From Canna indica (Eukaryota; Streptophyta; Magnoliopsida; Zingiberales; Cannaceae), in NCBI GenBank assembly GCA_034359265.1, contig CP136892.1, forward strand, positions 87,598,001 to 87,662,000: a stretch of 64,000 nt of DNA, in the 5' to 3' direction. Below the pieces are notes generated by a model that saw only the letters and a program-made list of their open reading frames with translations, ran no database searches and was not told where the DNA came from. Shown piece by piece: positions 1 through 11,221 of this stretch. Numbering within the stretch: position 1 is the stretch's first letter; each line of letters begins with the position of its first letter. The translations under genes were made by a program, and so were the position numbers.

Positions 1-918
1 GCGAAGCGAAATAAGTGTGTGAAGTTTTCAGCCAAGGTGGTGCTCCCACACCAAGGTTCCCTCCAAATCTGGATGTCAGCTCCATTGCCGACCTTGTAGT
101 TGAGGCCTGCTCTGAATATGTCATGAAGGTGTAGAATGCTCTTCCATATCGGTGACGCATGTCGCATCTGTCCGCTATCGAACCAAGCTGCCCTTCCTCC
201 CAAGGTCCCCTTTAAGATGTCAATCCATTGCAAGTCTGATCTTGTGATGAATTTCCAAAGCCATGAGCCCAAGCGCGCCAAGTTGTGTTCATGCACTTTA
301 AGGATTCCGAGCCCACCATCCTTGCGAGGCATAGTGGCAGTATCCCAGTTGACTAGGCACTTCCCTTGGCATGTTGTCACGTCTGCACCTACCCAAAAGA
401 ACTTCCGACGGCGACTGTCAATCTTCTTAATGACCCAGTTCGGTGCCTTGAAAATGGATAACATGTAGCTGGAGTAGCTTGTGATAGTACTGTTCACCAA
501 AGTAAGTCGCCCTGCTCGTGAGAGGAGTCGCCCTTTCCATCCAGCAAGTCTCCTGTCGTTCCTTTCTAGGAGGTTGTTCCAGTCATCTTTGTGCAAATTT
601 CCAATACGCAGCGGTAGACCCAGATATTTAATGGGGAAAGCTCCTGGTGCACATCCGAGGAAAGTAGCAGCTGCAAGAGTGAGGCTTTGGTCCCCGCTCA
701 AGTGCACCACACAGGTCTTACTAGGGTTAGCTTGAAGACCTGAAGCCAGAGAGAAGCACCGTAATAGCAATCTGAGGTTGTGGAGACTATTCGTCTTGTT
801 TGTGCTAAAAAGTACAAGGTCATCCGCAAAAAGTGAGTGAGTCACCCCCCCATTAACCTGAGGTCTGAGCACACCTTCAATGCCTGGCGGACACCTTTGG
901 AGACATTCGATAAAAAGG
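1..918 (-). mobile_element. LINE (non-LTR retrotransposon) fragment, open at window edge
   Basis: The minus strand reads, with few or no breaks, as the C-terminal half of a plant LINE ORF2. It shows the reverse-transcriptase FADD box near 830-810, then YLGLPLRIG, GWKGRLLSRAGRLTLVNSTI and RRRKFFWVG, followed by the start of the zinc-binding region. It is clearly related to the LINE at 1239-3779 but not identical. Its 5' end (right side) stops abruptly at about 918, inside sequence that the intact TADA copy carries uninterrupted at about 27080, so this is a 5'-truncated insertion into intron 2 of the left TADA copy. Its 3' end, poly(A) and second target duplication lie outside the window. Confidence 0.85.
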
Positions 919-1117
919 CAACCTATAAACTGATGTCAAATCAAATATCATATTGTTTTTAAGGCTTGCTCATTTTTGTACAACCAAAACAGTTGGTTTC
1001 TTTTTAACACACTAATTCTCACTTCTTGCTCGCTGTTTAGAAATTTTTGGTAATAATAGGAGAAAAGAAAAACTAAACTAAATAGATAACAAGTTCTGTG
1101 AGGTCTAGAATTATTAC

Positions 1118-4100
1118 AGCAAGGCGCCAGGTCCGAAGAAGATCAGAAGCTTCACGTATACAAATCATTTCAGCATGTGCAGTTGAATCTCTCTTTTCTT
1201 CCACTCTGAAAACAGACATTGTATTATCTGTGAATATTTTTTTTTTGATATAAAGCAATGTATTCATTCATGAGATAGAATAGAATACAGAGGGGGGAGG
1301 GGAGTTAAAAAAAAAACAAACCAAAAAGAAAATGTATACATACAGGATTAGAAAATCCTGTGAGAAACCATAAAGGAGTTTAAAGAGGTGAGCATGTCGC
1401 AAACACTACTAGAGGTATTCTCAAAGCATCTCCTATTCCTTTCAAACCAGATGAACCAACCCCACACCATGAGCACCCGAGCTTTCCGTAATCTCGAGTT
1501 AGCATCTTGATTTGAATTGGTATTGGGATCAACGGAGTTCCAAGTCGACTCATAGAAGGGGATCTTAAGATGGATGAGAAAACGATGCCAAATTTCTTGA
1601 GGAAGTTGACAGTTCTGAAAGATGTGCTCATAGGATTCAAGGTCTGTTTCGCACAACGGGCAAGTAGCATTAACATCCAATCCCCAACGAACCAATCTGT
1701 CTCGAGTTAGCAGACGTTTACGCACCCAAATCCATCCAAATATTGAGACTTTTGGTGGTACCTTAGTTTGCCAAATAAGACAGTGAGAGGAGTCCTCTAC
1801 ACCCCTAAAGTTAAGAACTTTGTATAAGGACTTTGTAGTGAAACATTTCTCTGCAGACCACCTCCAATGTAACGTGTCTTCGCCTTCTGAGGATTGGACT
1901 GATTGAAGTGCCTGCACCAGTTCGTGAAGAAATTCAGAGTTCAGAAGTGTAGAGAATGATAGGTTCCATCCTTGAAATATCCCATGTTCATCCGATATCC
2001 TTGCTTCTGATATTGTAATGTTACGATCAGTTGCATAACCGTATAGGTGAGGGAATCTATTTGCCAAACTTTCACTCCCATTCCAAGGCTCACACCACAA
2101 ATTGATCCTTGTTCCATTACCCACCGAGTAGGCTATAGCATTTCTGAAAATGTTTTGAAGCTTGATAATATTTCGCCAATTTGGGGAGGCAAGGTATCCC
2201 CTCCATGAATCATACCAATTAACCCTTTCTCCCGAAATTGCCCGAATGATATCAATCCATTGAAGGTTACGCCGGGTAATATATTTCCAAAGCCACGAGC
2301 CAAGTCTTGCAAGATTGTGATATCGGAGGTTGAGGATTCCCAGTCCTCCTTCAGAGCGTGGGCAAGTAACGGAGTCCCATCTGATTAAGCATTTACCCAA
2401 GGGAGAGATGCTTTTTGTTCCTACCCAGAAAAATTTCCGTCTGCGTGAATCAATCCTGTTGATTACCCAAGATGGGGCTTTGAACAAAGAGAGCATATAG
2501 CTTGGACCGCTGGAGATAGTACTGTTGACTAGAGTAAGACGACCCGCTCTAGAGAGAAGAAGGCCCTTCCACCCGCTTAGTCTTTTATCAATCCGATTGA
2601 TGATTGGATACCAATCATTCTTGTGTAGACTTCCAATCCGAAGTGGCAATCCAAGGTAAGTGATCGGAAATGATCCGGAGGAGAAGCCAAAAAAATTAGC
2701 AGTTTCTTGGGCTGCTTCTGAATTGCCCTGAAGATGAAGCACCAAAGTTTTATTTGCATTTGCATTAAGCCCCGAGGCAAGACCAAAGCAACGAAGGAGG
2801 AGCCTTAGATTGTAGAGTGCTGCTTCATTGTTTGCTGAAAAAATCACTAAATCATCAGCAAAAAGAGAGTGAGTGATTCCCCCGTGGATGCGAGAGCTGA
2901 GAACACCCTGAAGGAGACCATTTTCCACCCCCCTAGTCAAGAGAGTGGAGAGGCAGTCCGCGGCAAGGTTGAATAAGTATGGAGAGAGAGGATTTCCTTG
3001 CCGAATCCCACATTTGCGTCTGAACATAGAGGTCTCCTCTCCATTAATAATAAGTGAAGAGTCTGTGATGATAAGATTTTGAATCCATGCTATCCATTTT
3101 GAAGAGAATCCCCGAACATGCAGGAGTCGAAGAATGAACTCCCAATTTAGTGAGTCGAAAGCCTTCTGAAAATCGATTTTGAATAAGAATCCATCCTCTT
3201 TTGATTTATGGCAGCCCCATATGGTTTCATGCACACTGAAAAAACAGTCTAAGGCGCTACGGCCCGCAGTAAACGCTCCTTGCTGTTTGCTAATGAGATC
3301 GTCCATTAATGGCTTAATTCTTCGAGCAAGCATCTTGGAGAAGATTCTTATGATGCTGTGTTCAAGACTTATCGGCCTAAAGTCTTTCATGTCCCGAACA
3401 CCCGCCTTCTTAGGGATCAGAGTGATGTGGGCTTTATTGACTCTTTGGATTAATGTCGGATTGAGGTGAAGCTCCGTGAAAATAGCATTAAGATCCAGCT
3501 TGATGAAGTCCCAGAATTGAAGAAAGAATTCATTTGGTATACCGTCGGGTCCTGGCGATTTAAAAGACCCCATCTCACGAATAGTCTGGAGGATCTCCTC
3601 CTCAGTGAAGGGGCCATCCAAATCCCTAAGCCCATCATTCTGCTCTATACGTAGATGGCTCCAGCTAACATCCAGCATAATGGGTGTGTGGTTGCTCAAG
3701 AGATTCATGTAGAACTCACGAAAAGCAACTCTAATAGAATCGGGCTCAATAAGGGTGCCGGTTGGTGAATATTGATCCTTGTGAATATTGATCCTTGTAT
3801 TGCAGAACCAAGCAAAATAATAAGACAAGCAGTGGGAATTTGTACTTACAGGTTGAAACCTCGGGCAATAATTTTTCCATTGTGCACTAGTACAGCCCCG
3901 ACAGGAACCTCCCAAACGTCTGCAGCCTTCTGAGCTTCCACAAGCGCTTCCCTCATAAAAAACTCATCAATTTTTCTCTGTTCGCTTTCGAGCCTGTATG
4001 CTTCTTCCCAGTCTTCGAATGTTTCCTTCAATACTTGTTTATTCCTTTGAAGTTTTCTCCTCTTTATTTCTGCATCCTTTTCTGGGCTCTTGTTAACATC

Positions 4101-5515
4101 AGATGGTTCCTCTATTTTGAGATCTGCTTCCAACTTTGCATAGCCAGATACAGGTTCAGGAAGATTTCCTGTATAAGCTATTATTTCATTGAGGGAAACT
4201 GAAGATATACCACCAGTCAGTGGGGGTGATTGGTCAAATGATGTTGTACTAGATATTCTATTTTTTGGTTCACTTTCATTCTTAGCCAATTCTATATCTT
4301 CGAGCCTTGTATCAACTGAAGCACCTACCAATACATTCCCCCCTGAAATTCCCATTGATGTGGAAGCACCACCTCCTATCTCCATGACTGCAATGCCCGG
4401 TGCTTCGAGAACACTTCCTTGAGTAATACTTGAATGTGTCTCTTGGCCTTGATCAATAGGAGCTCCAATGGGCAATATATCTTTCAAAGTTCTACTTCTT
4501 CCATTTATATCATTCTCATTATCACTGGCATCTGGACCAGAAAACCAAGCCTCACTACCTTCAGAGGAGCTTCTTTTGCCTGATTTCCGTGTTGAAGTAT
4601 GAGATTCAGCATGATGGACCCAACCCATTCGTATTATATCTGCTATGTGAGCCCACAAGGACTTGGGATTTCTTCGAGAAATGGTAGTTTCTGCAGTTGG
4701 AGTACTGATTGTGGAATCTACAACTCCAGCAGACATACCATCTCCTCTCATTTCTGCTGTCCTGTTATCTTCTTGAGAATTTGGACTCCTAAAATCCCAC
4801 ATCTCATCCGATGGCCCTTTCATTCCAGACCTAGATGAAGATCTCCTTGGAGTTTCTTGTGTATATTTGTCATCCTTCTCTCTTGTCATGACAACACGGG
4901 TACCTGACTGCATAGGCTTATCTTGATGGCCTCTACTTTCTGTTTCTTCTGTTTGAGTTCCAGAAGATCTCTTAAAACTTGATGTCTCCTTTTTTAGCTT
5001 ATCCACGAATTCACCAACATACATTGCAGAAGATCTCCCCAATCTACTAGCAGAGACCAATACATCACCTTTGTCTATATACGTGTCATCTCTATGAGTC
5101 TGATTATCCAATTGTTGCACATATGTGTGAAGAGAACCGGAATCACCATCCAGAGTTCCAGTGAAAGTGGCTTCTTCATCTGTTGGTTGTGAACTTTCTC
5201 CGGTTACAATGCCAGGTTCAGCCTGCACCAGCAGAAATGAAGAATTCTGTTCATGGCTTCCTATTTTCATATTAGATTGTTTCTGCAAATTAGAATCTTT
5301 TTGGATATCAGTCTTTGAGAATTCAGATATACTGCTATCCTCCACAGATTCTCTTCTGGAATTATACTGACGACCATCAAGCTCATCTTTTTTGTGCGAC
5401 TTATTTATAACAGGAGCATATACCCTTCCTAGGCAACTCAGAAATACAAGAACTCCGGTATTCTCAAGAATTTATGAGATCCTTCTCTGGACTCACTTTG
5501 GCTAGCAACCTGGTC
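1118..5515 (-). pseudogene. TADA: Partial duplicate of the TADA tRNA adenosine deaminase gene
   Basis: This is a near-identical duplicate of part of the complete TADA gene at 25006-30929. Exon 2 (1118-1205) carries the zinc-ligand and proton-shuttle HAEM motif. The 3' part of exon 1 (3850 to about 5453) stays in frame and ends in the VPVGAVLVHNGKIIARGFN strand of the deaminase fold. Intron 1 is 2644 bp here against 93 bp in the intact copy, because a LINE inserted. On the 5' side, about 520 bp of exon 1 is missing at a CTCC microhomology junction near 5453. Only about 60 bp more of exon 1 follows before the copy ends in RLP spacer DNA at about 5514. The start codon, transit peptide and promoter are therefore absent. 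The PCPMCAG exon would lie left of the LINE at 1-918 and may exist outside the window, so its loss cannot be claimed. I infer a non-functional copy, possibly transcribed from elsewhere. Confidence 0.85.
1239..3779 (-). mobile_element. 5'-truncated LINE with an intact ORF2 C-terminal part, in intron 1 of the left TADA copy
   Basis: An uninterrupted minus-strand reading frame of about 805 codons (stop at 1348) covers a LINE ORF2 from just before the reverse transcriptase. Visible in order are SPGPDGIPNEF, RPISLEHSIIRIFSKMLARR, the catalytic FKIDFQKAFDSLNW, GIRQGNPLSPYLF, the FADD box, RAGRLTLVNSTI, and near the C-terminus the zf-RVT region (KVPPKVSIFGWIWVRKRLLTRD, CPLC, HIFQNC). The endonuclease domain is missing. 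The A-rich tail is read as the T run at 1239-1246. The flanks are duplicated: TGTGAATATT ends at 1238 and recurs at 3780-3789. An extra 16-bp copy of the flank (3765-3780) sits at the 5' junction. The intact frame and clear target duplication point to a recent insertion. Confidence 0.93.
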
Positions 5516-7930
5516 ATGTGTAGCATATTAGTATTACGTTTCAAATGAATAAGGTGGGAGTGTGGGACTTTTTTAATTGCTTTATATATTATATATTATG
5601 CTTTTGAAGAGTATAATATAATTCTCTTTATTAGAGTTAATTTCATGTATATTTCTTCCGAGTTCCAAAATAAGTTCATTCTCTTTATTCTATATATGGA
5701 TGTGGGCTGATTGGATCTATATATGCTATTATGAGGATCATTGAATTAATTGCTTTGTAATGGTGTCAGTACTGAAAACTTTATTTTTTTGGAGAGAGTA
5801 GGCACGCCTACTTGACTTAAGTTTATCAAAATTAATTAAATAATACATAATTATAAGGGGAGCATGATAAGAATATATACGGAATTGAATGCCCATTAAG
5901 TTAACCTACTTGAATGCTCATGTTAAGATATTAGAATCTTTTGTTAGGTAACATGAGGACCAAAGTACTAATACTTCGCTCCAATTTGTTTTCAGATTGT
6001 ATACATCCATAAATATTTGTACAAATTGATCGATCTTCAAATTATGGATCTTAAGGATAACCAACTGTTGGGTCATATATATACCACACTCTTGTATCGA
6101 TCTTATCGATGTCACTCTTTGATGAATATCTAAACAGACCACGTTCGATGTATGCATCAATTTGTCTAACTCAATTCGAAAAGAGTGTCTAACAACATAC
6201 TAGATTATTTACTTAGTTAATATTGTAATCATACAAACTTTGATATGAATTATAAACATAATTGTGTTTCAAAAATCATATATTTCTATAATTATCACAA
6301 GTCATCATTGATTAATTATTTGATAGAAAATCCAAGAGGACCTTGACTTTGAAGTCGTGCAATTAATTAATTCGTGATCGTGTAATAATTGAACACCTCA
6401 AATAATTAATTCAGAAATAATAGAGTTTGAATACATATATAGACTGGCAGACATCATCACACACTTTGTTGGAGACCACATGTTTGGAATTTGGAATATA
6501 TGTAGAACTAATCAATATTTCAATTAAGCAACTAATCAATGTAGAAATTTCATGGCATGGTAGAATTTTTGGTTTAGGTACGTCGATTGCGTAGAAATAA
6601 TTGTCATGTAATTATAAACATCAAATCATTTTGAAATAGTCATCCTAATGCATTTATTCTCTGATAAATGACATATATATCCTCGCCACTTGGTAGTGAT
6701 CGAATCCAAGAGGAGACCTTGACTTTATAGTCGTGCAATTAATTTGTCATGCATGTAATAATCGAATCGAACGCCAGAAATAATTCATTCAGAAGTAGTA
6801 GAGTTTCTCTTTTTTGAAATAATAGAGTTTGTGGCAACAAAAAAAGATAGAGTTTTGAACCTCAATCGATGCATAGACACGTAGAATAATTTAGATAAGA
6901 AGAAAATAATACATGGTCAGTGACTCGAAGAAGACTTTGACTTTAATATATACATGGTTAGTGACTCAGAAGAATTAGACTTTGATTTTTTATGTCATGT
7001 AAAATTGTCAAGCAGTTAATTAAAATCCTCGAATAATTTCTAAAGCATTAACTCTCTTATAACGATAGAGTTTGATTTTTATTTAGTTATATGTATAAGA
7101 CATGCAAATAATTAACATATATTTATGACCACAAATAATAGACTTGGATTTTAATATATAATTTGTAAATAGTAAAGGAAAAGATAAAAAATGCTCAATA
7201 TATATCTCTTCCAGAACATTTATGTAAACTAACTATTTTATATAATTATATTTTAAGTAAATTATGATCATCATAAAAAAAAGTTCTGTAAATAACAAGA
7301 TAATACATAAATATATATAGATATTAAAATCTTGTAAATATTTTCATTAAAAAAACCATAACTATAACGAAATGATTAAGTAATATATTACTTATAATCA
7401 TAATATATATTTAAAACTTGAATTATAGAGTTAAATAATGACCTTTTAAAAAAATTAAAAAAGAGTTTAAATATATTAAATTTATATTTTCACTTTTTTA
7501 TATATAGTTACTCACCTTATTAATGAATAATTAATTATTAAAAGAAAGATTTGGATTATATATATATATAATCGTGATCTATCAAAAATGTATAAGTTGA
7601 GTAACAAAAATAAAATATGATTTTCAATTACGATGGTTCCAACAGGAACAAATTAAATGAAATAAATTAATCCTTGGACAATAACTCCTAAAAGATTTTA
7701 AATTTTAAGTCTCATAAATTGTCATGAAACTGAGTGTCAAATCATTTTGAAATGGTCACCCTAATTCCTAAAGCATTAACTCTATGATAATAATTCAGAA
7801 ATAATAGAGTTTGAATTTTAATTACTTAATTATACATGGACAGGCAGATGTGACTTGTTTGGAGAATTACATAGACCAGCACAATTTGATTGGTCTGGAG
7901 AAAAAGTAACATATATAATTGTGTTGACTC
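5514..7930. repeat. RLP intergenic spacer copy A (about 2.4 kb duplicated unit)
   Basis: This AT-rich segment is about 95% or more identical by eye to 8074-10509 and 16656-18908. Its left part matches sequence found 3' of RLP2 (from about 24510). Its right end (near 7840-7915) matches sequence just upstream of the RLP2 promoter (about 20510-20575). It therefore represents the spacer between two tandem RLP genes. I see no gene in it apart from an LRR relic near 5958-6105. Several sub-repeats contain CCTTGACTTT (for example 6341-6350). Confidence 0.85.
5958..6105 (+). pseudogene. Decayed LRR fragment of an RLP gene (spacer copy A)
   Basis: This short stretch resembles RLP1 positions of about 13272-13410. 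The shared words include AGTACT, GCTCCAATTTGTTTTCAG, CAAATTG and ATCTTCAAATTAT, followed by a remnant of the NNQLSGPIPHSLG strand. It has substitutions and indels and no open frame. The same relic occurs in spacer copies B and C, so it decayed before the spacer was duplicated. Confidence 0.75.
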
Positions 7931-7933
7931 AAC

Positions 7934-8078
7934 TTTTTTGTGCGACTTATTTTCACCTTCCTTGTGTTGACCATGTTCTCCATGCTAGAGATCCTATCAG
8001 CATTTCCGACATGTACCTCCGGTCTTCTCAAGGATTTTTGAGATCCTTCTCTGGACTCACTTTGGCTAGCAACCTGGT
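7934..8078 (-). pseudogene. Chimeric fragment of TADA exon 1 between RLP spacers
   Basis: About 125 bp (7953-8078) matches the intact TADA exon 1 at about 29549-29670. A shorter piece matching about 29000-29019 is fused to its left at a different internal deletion. Its right end joins the RLP 3' spacer at exactly the same TADA/spacer junction (CCTGGTCATGTG) as at about 5514, so the two chimeric junctions share one origin. The 139-codon plus-strand ORF across this junction (7855-8274) is a by-product of the fusion, not a recognisable protein. Confidence 0.85.
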
Positions 8079-10509
8079 CATGTGTAGCATATTAGTATTA
8101 CGTTTCAAATTAATAAGGTGGGAGTGTGGGACTTTTTTAATTGCTTTATATATTATATATTATGCTTTTGAAGAGTATAACATAATTCTCTTTATTAGAG
8201 TTAATTTCATGTATATTTCTTCCAAGTTCCAAAATAAGTTCATTCTCTTTATTCTATATATGGATGTGGGCTGATTGGATCTATATATGCTATTATGAGG
8301 ATCATTGAATTAATTGCTTTGTAATGGTGTCAGTACTGAAAACTTTATTTTTTGGAGAGAGTAGGCACGCCTACTTGACTTAAGTTTATCAAAATTAATT
8401 AAATAATACATAATTATAAGGGGAGCTTGATAAGAATATATACGGAATTGAATGCCCATTGAGTTAACCTACTTGAATGCTCATGTTAAGATATTAGAAT
8501 CTTTTGTTAGGTAACATGAGGACCAAAGTACTAATACTTTCGCTCCAATTTGTTTTCAGATTGTATACATCCATAAATATTTGTACAAATTGTTCAATCT
8601 TCAAATTATGGATCTTAAGGATAACCAACTGTTGGCTCATATATATACCGCACTCTTGTATCGATCTTATCGATGTCACTCTTTGATGAATATCTAAACA
8701 GACCACGTTCTATATATGCATCAATTTGTCTAACTCAATTCGAAAAGAGTGTCTAACAACATACTAGATTATTTACTTAGTTAATATTGTAATCATGCAA
8801 ACTTTGATATGAATTATAAACATAATTGCGTTTCAAAAATCATATATTTCTATAATTATTACAAGTCATCATTGATTAATTATTTGATAGAAAATCCAAG
8901 AGGACCTTGACATTGAAGTCGTGCAATTAATTAATTCGTGATCGTGTAATAATTGAACACCTCAAATAATTAATTCAGAAATAATAGAATTTGAATACAT
9001 ATATAGACTGGTAGACATCATCACACACTTTGTTGGAGACCACATGTTCGGAATTTGGAATGTAGAAATTTCAATGGCATGGTAGAGCTAATCAATATTT
9101 CAATTAAGCAACTAATCAATGTAGAAATTTCATGGCATGGTAGAATTTTTGGTTTAGGTACATCGATTGCGTAGAAATAATTGTCATGTAATTATAAACA
9201 TCAAATCATTTTGAAATAGTCATCCTAATGCATTTATTCTCTGATAAATGACATATATATCCTCGCCACTTGGTAGTGATCGAATCCAAGAGGAGACCTT
9301 GACTTTATAGTCGTGCAATTAATTTGTCATGCATATAATAATCGAATCGAACACCAGAAATAATTCATTCAGAAATAGTAGAGTTTCTCTTTTTTGAAAT
9401 AATAGAGTTTGTGGCAACAAAAAAAGAGAGTTTTGAACCTCAATCGATGCATAGACACGTAGAATTTATTAGACAAGAAGAAAATAATACATGGTCAGTG
9501 ACTCGAAGAAGACTTTGACTTTAATACATGGTTAGTGACTCAGAAGAATTAGACTTTGACTTTTATGTCGTGTAAAATTGTCACGCAGTTAATTAAAATC
9601 CTCGAATAATTTCTAAAGAATTAACTCTCTTATAACGATAGAGTTTGATTTTTATTTAGGTATATGTAGATAGACATGCAAATAATTAACATATATTTAT
9701 GATCACAAATAATAGACTTGGATTTTAATATATAATTAGTAAATAGTAAAGGAAAAGATAAAAAATGCTCAATATATATCTCTTCCAGAACATTTATGTA
9801 AAACTAACTATTTTATATAATTATATTTTAAGTAAATTATGATCATCATAAAAAAAAGTTCTGTAAATAACAAGATAATACATAAATATATATAGATATT
9901 AAAATCTTGTAAATATTTTCATTAAAAAAACCATAACTATAAGGAAATGATTAAGTAATATATTACTTATAATCATAATATATATTTAAAACTTGAATTA
10001 TAGAGTTAAATAATGACCTTTAAAAAAAATTAAAAGATAGTTTAAATATATTAAATTTATATTTTTCACTTTTTTATATATAGTTACTCACCTTATTAAT
10101 GAATAATTAATTATTAAAAGAAAGATTTGGAATATATATATATATATATATATAATCGTGATCTATCAAAAATATATAAGTTGAGTAACAAAAATAAAAT
10201 ATGATTTTCAATTACGATGGTTCCAACAGGAACAAATTAAATGAAATAAATTAATCGTTGGACAATAACTCCTAAAAGATTTTAAATTTTAAGTCTCATA
10301 AATTGTCATGAAACTGAGTGTCAAATCATTTTGAAATGGTCACCCTAATTCCTAAAGCATTAACTCTATGATAATAATTCAGAAATAATAGAGTTTGAAT
10401 TTTAATTACTTAATTATACATGGACAGACAGATGTGACCTGTTTGGAGAATTACATAGACCAGCACAATTTGATTGGTCTGGAGAAAAAGTAACATATAT
10501 AATTGTAAT
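8074..10509. repeat. RLP intergenic spacer copy B
   Basis: This is a second copy of the 2.4-kb spacer, collinear with 5514-7930. The main difference from copy A is a short insertion near 9060-9085 that repeats the GTAGAAATTTC...GGCATGGTAGA segment, together with a longer AT dinucleotide run (about 10132-10154). The copy ends where a TRIM element inserted at 10510. No gene is seen except the LRR relic at 8521-8670. Confidence 0.85.
8521..8670 (+). pseudogene. Decayed LRR fragment of an RLP gene (spacer copy B)
   Basis: This is the same relic as in spacer A (about 5958-6105). It matches the LRR-coding stretch of RLP1 near 13272-13410 but carries indels and no continuous frame. Confidence 0.72.
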
Positions 10510-11032
10510 TGTTACGATCCGCTTGATGGGACAACTGACCCATCAATTTCATAAACCAATCTATTGGCCTAATTAAAATGCTTAAGCTGAAGTTGATGAT
10601 AGCACACCCATCAAGCCTTATAAGCCAACACTACATCCAATATACTCCCGATGTGGGACTAAGTGGGGAATTATAATCTCCCTTACTTATGTCTTGACGT
10701 CATCGTCAAGATCCAACTCGAGTCTAACACAAAGCCCAGAATCACACCCAAGTCGGCAGCATGTGAGGCCTAACCTAGTAGCGGTTCCACCCCATCACCT
10801 GGGCAACCCTTTCTCACATAGGCTCCATCAACATGCTTAGGATTAGGTCTTGCTCTGATACCATTTGTTACAACCCGCTTGATGGGATAACTGACACATC
10901 AACTTCATAGACCAATCTATTGGCCTAATTAAAATACTTAAGCTGAAGTTGATAGTAGCACACCCATCAAACCTTATAAGCCAATACCACATCCAACATA
11001 TTCTCGATGTGGAACTAAATCGGGGTATTACA
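10510..11032 (-). mobile_element. TRIM (terminal-repeat retrotransposon in miniature)
   Basis: Two direct repeats of about 167 bp (10510-10676 and 10866-11032) flank an internal domain of about 190 bp with no coding capacity. On the minus strand the left LTR begins TGTAATACCCC and ends GTAACA. Two bases later comes TGGTATCAGAGC, the primer binding site complementary to initiator tRNA-Met, which plant TRIMs and LTR elements use. A purine-rich tract (AAGTAAGGGAGA, read from about 10688 down to 10677) precedes the other LTR and serves as polypurine tract. The 5-bp sequence GTAAT flanks the element on both sides (10505-10509 and 11033-11037) as target duplication. The element is non-autonomous and depends on proteins from elsewhere. 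The LTRs differ at several sites, so the insertion is not very recent. Confidence 0.95.
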
Positions 11033-11139
11033 GTAATCCTACTTGAATTCAATTAATGCAAACAGTCCCTAATATTCAAGTCCATTTTTAATGACGTGCA
11101 CACATATGTTTTTATTTAACGTACATATATACTTGAAGG

Positions 11140-11152
11140 CCTATATATAGAG
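11140..11152 (+). promoter_or_regulatory. Probable TATA region of RLP1
   Basis: CCTATATATAG lies about 75 bp upstream of the first ATG (11222). The same relative position before RLP2 has CCTATATAAATAG. The spacing suits a plant core promoter with a leader of about 45 bp. Confidence 0.6.
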
Positions 11153-11221
11153 AGAGCAGTCTAGCTATGAACCTCCACACTCAATTATTCTCGGCTCTTC
11201 TTAATAATATATTGAGTGAAA

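Noticed and set aside
1..5515. Claim that the left TADA copy lacks its catalytic PCPMCAG exon
   Set aside because: That exon would lie left of the LINE at 1-918 and outside the window, so its absence cannot be seen.
7855..8274. 139-codon ORF spanning spacer A/B boundary
   Set aside because: It runs across a TADA-antisense fragment and spacer DNA and matches no protein; it exists only because of the fusion.
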